Assembly (NCBI GenBank): GCA_023055355.1
Contig: JALJCS010000001.1
Span: 71,403,381-71,467,380 of the forward strand
Direction: 5' to 3'
Source: Agelaius tricolor
Taxonomy: Eukaryota > Chordata > Aves > Passeriformes > Icteridae
DNA: 64,000 nt
Shown: positions 59,637 to 64,000 of the stretch, piece by piece
Position numbering within the stretch: the stretch's first letter is position 1
Layout: every line of letters starts with the position of its first letter
Program-made: the position numbers and the translations under genes
Notes under the pieces: model-generated
Told to the model about the DNA's origin: nothing
Seen by the model: only the letters and a program-made list of their open reading frames with translations
Database searches by the model: none

Positions 59637-62600
59637 GTGAGTGTAGACCCCCTGGGAATGTTCCTGTGTTCAGGATGTGCCAGTTCAGGTTCACACTGGG
59701 AACAGTCATTTGTGATGGGTCTGGTTTTTAGTGTAAGCGTCGGCATAGGGAAGTATCAACGAGTGAACTTAAAACACCGCTCTTGAGAGCCCTCTTTGCT
59801 TATTGCGACTTCCCCTTTATAGAGATTTCGGACCTCACTGGGGTCCAGAACGGTGCGCGGATCGGTTTGTCTGTCTGTCGTACCTCCACCCTGCTCTGCT
59901 GTGCAGCACCGCTGTACTCGTGCAGAGTGTGTGCAGGGGCGCGGGTGGCTGCGGCTTCAGTGTCCTGTGTGCTTATGCTGCTGCTCTGTGCAAACATGCT
60001 CCATCAGAACGGGAGTAAAGCTTTTTCAGTGGAAGGGTACCTGGGTTTTGGATAGCTTTTCTGCCTCCCCGTTGTGCATGGAAATGAAGTGCACGGTGTG
60101 CAGATCAAACGTGTAGTTAGTGAAGCGATAAGCGCTCCTCATGGCTGGTGTTCTGCTGATTATCAAGATCTGCTTTCAGTGTGCTCATCTCAGTGGAAGT
60201 TGTCTTATGAGGTCAAAGCACACTTAAAATGAAATCTGAAAATAGAAAATGAAATTAGTGTTTTGAATTCTGGTAGAAGCCAAACATCTCACTTTTAGAT
60301 ACTTTTTGTGATTATTCAGAATAGGTAAGACTTGCTCTTAATTGCTTTTTGGGCTGCATTGTTTTATTTGCAAGTGAGAAATGTCTGCCCAGGTCATTAT
60401 AGTGGCCTGTGATGGTAGTTCCTAAAGCATAAAGGCTTAGTGTGCTAATTAAACATATTGAACTCAGGCTGTAATACTGAAATGGGAAATAACTCAGGAT
60501 TGACCTATGGTGGTAGGTTTGGGTTATTAAAGTCCTTAGTATACTCAATTAGTACAGTTAGGAATACTGTATAGGGACTGAGTCCAGTTCATGATTGTAT
60601 GTGATTGTTCTATGACATGGTTTTATGTATTTTTGTCCTTAAGTTTCCTTTTCTAAAGGAAATCCTCTTCTGATGAGCATAATGAGCATGTTATTACTGT
60701 TCTAGATATGACTGAACTGAGGGGGTGAACACACTGTGAGTATTGCTGTTGTGTGAGTTATTTATTACCATAACAATTTGTGTGTATGTGCAGTTGCAGA
60801 GAAGTTCCTGCCAGGATGGTGACCAAGCTCTAGAAAGGACTGTATAATAATCCCAGAGCCTTTTAAACAGATTTTCTCTGAAGGTGTTGTCCTTTATTCA
60901 GATTTTCAAGTATTGTTTATTGTGGTCAGAAGGGGTGAGGAATGTACAATAAAACAAAAAAGTAAGAGTGGAAAAAAAGTAACTGTAGTGTGCTGTGCAC
61001 TCACTGTAATTAGTAGTTGCCTCCCAATTTATCTTGAGAAGTCATTAGTTGATTATTTTATTACTGGTCTCATGGTAGAGCTGGCTCTTGATAAGAGATT
61101 GTCTGTTTTGTCAGCTTGTGGAAGGGATTTTACGTGTAAGAGGTGGCTTAGAGGGGAGTGTTGAGGTATCTTTGATGAACTCAAGGATTTTTGAGATTTA
61201 TGGAGAAGTAAGAACAGCCAGTATGACTCTGCAGGAACCAAAAGGAGAAGGGCAGAAGTACAGAATGCCTTGGAAACAAATTCTTTCATGTTCTTCTGGT
61301 AGCTGGAAATTAATGTTTCAAGAGCATGTGTCATTCAGGTGTCTGAAGGATGGGGAGGGAGATGTGATCAGAGGTGACACACACAAGACCATATAGAGTT
61401 ATTGGTGATGTCCAGTGACACCCTTGAGTCCTGTCATTATAATTCTCTACCTTCTGCACTAGAGTAATCATATGTGTATGACTCTAGAAACAGCTTGGTA
61501 AACAGATTAAAGGGAAAAAAATGTATTCAGATGTTCTAGGTAGAAAAGACTTTATTTATTGATTTGTCTTTTGCTGTTTTGGGTTGATATTAACTTGGAG
61601 AGATTAGCTTCCAGCTAACTGTCATATGGGTTTATAACTAAGAAGGAAACATTCCAGCAGCAGCTGATAAATTGCCACAGTGGAAAACTGCAATCCACTG
61701 AACATCTGTCAGTATCTTCTTAGCTATACGCATCTCCCCATCTTTTTTATTTCCAAAAATTTATGCAGACTTTGATTTGTGGTTCCCATGGTTAGTATAT
61801 CTGCACTTGCTACATGTTCTCTTCAGAAAAAATTATAATTTTCAGATACTTTAAGAAACCAGACATACTTCTTCATTGCCAACAAAATAAGTATAAATAT
61901 ATTTGGTCTACAGAGTAAGTTCATTAACATTAAACTTGTGTGAAGCCTTTTGATAGCTTCATGTTGGCAACAAAAAACAATCTAGGAGGTTTTTGTAAGC
62001 AGACTTAATATTTTTGACATATTGCTGTGCAGACAGTGTCAGTTTCAGTATTCCTCAGTAGTATTCCAAGAACCTGTTAGAACATTACTTCAGGATTCGT
62101 TCTTCAATTCAAAAAGAAACAAAAACCCCCTCACAGAACAATCCCCCAACCAAAAATCTACTCCATACACCCCCAATCAAATGGGGTAGGATAGATGAAG
62201 AGTCCTGCTGCTGCTGCTATTTTTACCAGGAAATATGTAAGGTGGGATGTGCAGTTGAGCGCATTTTGCAAAGTAAAATGATTATCAGAAGTTCAAGTTG
62301 TTAAAAAACCCTTCTGCACTCAGGTACTTGATGAGCCTGATGTTGACCAGCTGTACTTGTGGTGGTCAGCAAAGTGGTTTTGTACTACCATGTTCTTTTT
62401 TGTAGACAAAACTATAAGGGAGGGTGATGTAAAACTGACTCTGGAAGATACATGCCTAAGCTACTGGGAAACCAAATTACAGTAACTGGGAAGAGTTGAT
62501 GGATCCTGACTTTGGGTGAAGACTGAGCAGAAATTGCTTCAAAAGGTGCTAGAGATTCTGTCAGCTCAACTCTTGCCTTTTTTGTTTTTTGGGTTTTTTT

Positions 62601-64000
62601 CCCCCAAGAATGTAAGAACTGCTGTGCTCAGAGTCCTGACTGTGGAGACAGGCAGGGAGGAAAAGGATATGGAAGGCAGGTTTGTAGTGGAAAGTTTTTT
62701 TGTTTGTGGTTGTTTGTTTTTGTTTTTGTTTTTTTTTTTTTTTTTATAAAAACCCCTAGTCTGGCAGTAAGTGATTATGAACTTTCTCGGAGGTGTTTGT
62801 GGTTTCACCAGATCTTTTTTTATACATAGTTCAAGTCCGTGGTTGTCCATCCCTAAGGGGCTCAAAAAAGTCTTGTGGTTTTTGCCAACCACTGTCTGTG
62901 ACAGTGGGAATCCCTGTTTAGCATATATGGAAATGAGTGGGGGAAATATGTCCTTTCAGCGTGAGTTTTTTTTTGCCCTGAAACTGCTCCTTGTTCTGCC
63001 AGACTTCTTTGTGTTTTTGAGAAATGGTGGGTGATTGTTTGGTGGCTTCATACTGACAAGTCTTTCTCTACATGTACTTTTATCATGTGCCAGTCATTCC
63101 AGGTGCTGGTCACCTGGATAGTTAATTTAGTATTGATCATTTTTTCATCTTGTTGAAAAGAGTTTTTCATGTTATTCAAGAGTTAACTTTGTGTAGGGGT
63201 GGAATTATATTTAGTGTCTTGATTTCTTTTGTTTTTCTAAAAGTTCTTGAGAGCTTTAGTTTCAGCTAGGTAGGACCTTGCCCTCGAATTACCCTCACCT
63301 TCACAGGCTGTCTCCATTGTCTGCCTGTGCTTGTTTTTTTTCCCTTAGTGGGTTTTTGTTGCATAAACACAGGAAATGTGTGGTCGGGCACACTGCGCTG
63401 TCTGGGGCTAAGCGAGGTGGCTGCTCTGTCCTGCTCTGGCTGTCACAGCTCTGCTCTTCTCATTCATTTTCCTTCTCGAGATGCTGTCACATGTGACTGC
63501 TGGTCTGCTAGTTCCTTAACCTGGCTTGATAAAAATGATTTGTTAGGAAAGAGCAACAATGAAAAAGCTTCAAGTGACTGAAATCATCTTGACAGAAGTG
63601 GTGAGTCAATCAGGTGAAATTTGTTCCTAGTGGGTCTGGGTTGTAGCGATTTCTATCAGCTGTGATTGCTCTCTGGGCACTTAAAATGTGTTCTGGGCCT
63701 TGGCAGGGGTTTAACCTTTTTCTTCTGCTCCTTTTAAAGTGGGTATTTGTTTGTCTTTTTTTAAACTGGCATCCTGTAAGGTTGCTAAATTCCATTCTGC
63801 TTTTTCTTTCCATAATGTTGTTTTTTGTTTGTGGTCTGAGTTGTGAATGTGCTAATGATCTAAAATGTTCCCAGCATTCAGTGGAGGTGGTGCCTGAGCC
63901 TTTGCTGTCCCTTAGTTTGGATGTGGGGTGGTGAGAAACAGATTTCCCCAGTGCTGTGGTGTGGGAGCGCACCTCTGCTAGAGCATCACCCGTGGCTGTC
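59637..64000 (+). other. Probable first-intron sequence of the right-hand gene
   Basis: AT-rich sequence without a recognised transposon. T/G-rich simple sequence lies at about 62696-62745. An acceptor with a possible branch point (tactacc at 62383-62389, tgttcttttttgtag ending at 62405) precedes the weak exon candidate at 62406-62481. No other exon was supported. Confidence 0.35.
62406..62481 (+). CDS. Weak candidate exon, model A
   Basis: A good acceptor with a branch-point-like tactacc 17 nt upstream is followed by 76 nt open in one frame, phase 1. Joined to the ATGG exon at 59138 it would read Met-Asp-Lys-Thr-Ile-Arg-Glu-Gly-Asp-Val and so on. The donor CA|GTAACT is weak and a stop follows directly if it is not used. 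An open run of about 25 codons after an acceptor is common by chance. Confidence 0.15.

Noticed and set aside
59769..60056. Possible third exon after 'cttcccctttatag' in the right-hand gene
   Set aside because: The following frames are Cys/Ser/Val-rich and chance-like, and no good donor closes the exon.
1..64000. tRNA, rRNA, CRISPR arrays, bacterial operons or intact viral genes
   Set aside because: None were seen. The sequence has vertebrate nuclear character throughout and the retroviral remnants are LTRs only.

Overview
This 64 kb window is vertebrate nuclear DNA, almost certainly from a bird. The main evidence is the number of CR1 LINE copies that are 5'-truncated and carry the avian 3' end (a 'ggttggaa...gacctt...ttccaacc' core followed by short 'attctatg' repeats). 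There are about 18 copies on both strands and of several ages. An avian ERVL-type solo LTR and a second retroviral LTR, both on the minus strand, support the same conclusion. Prokaryotic features (operons, CRISPR arrays, ribosome binding sites) are absent. The species cannot be determined from the sequence alone.

Two CpG islands near the ends look like promoters of two genes that point away from each other. The left island (about 3.8-4.83 kb) holds a likely minus-strand first coding exon: a near-ideal Kozak ATG at 4317, 18 codons, then a GTGAGT donor. If correct, positions 1-4263 are its first intron. The right island (about 58.76-59.48 kb) holds plus-strand first-exon candidates: an ATG at 59138 directly followed by a donor, and a downstream alternative with an in-phase second exon at 59568-59636. 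If correct, 59.1-64 kb is first-intron sequence. I recognise neither gene.

The 54 kb between the islands reads as intergenic DNA. It holds CR1 copies, a degraded 1.9 kb ancient CR1, the two LTRs (one inserted into an older CR1), microsatellites, and several repeat-free stretches rich in TAATTA-type motifs that may be conserved regulatory elements. A cluster of good splice sites at 45.8-46.3 kb may mark a non-coding or small coding transcript. By eye the left half is more GC-rich and the region from about 34 kb to 58 kb is more AT-rich.

The most interesting non-repeat signals are a six-unit heat-shock-element array at 40251-40278, a near-perfect 33 bp palindrome at 33481-33513, a 13 bp perfect-stem hairpin at 34524-34571, and an isolated CpG-rich patch at 32.2-32.7 kb. 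I found no clear new biological system. These are leads, and all homology statements rest on pattern recognition without a search.
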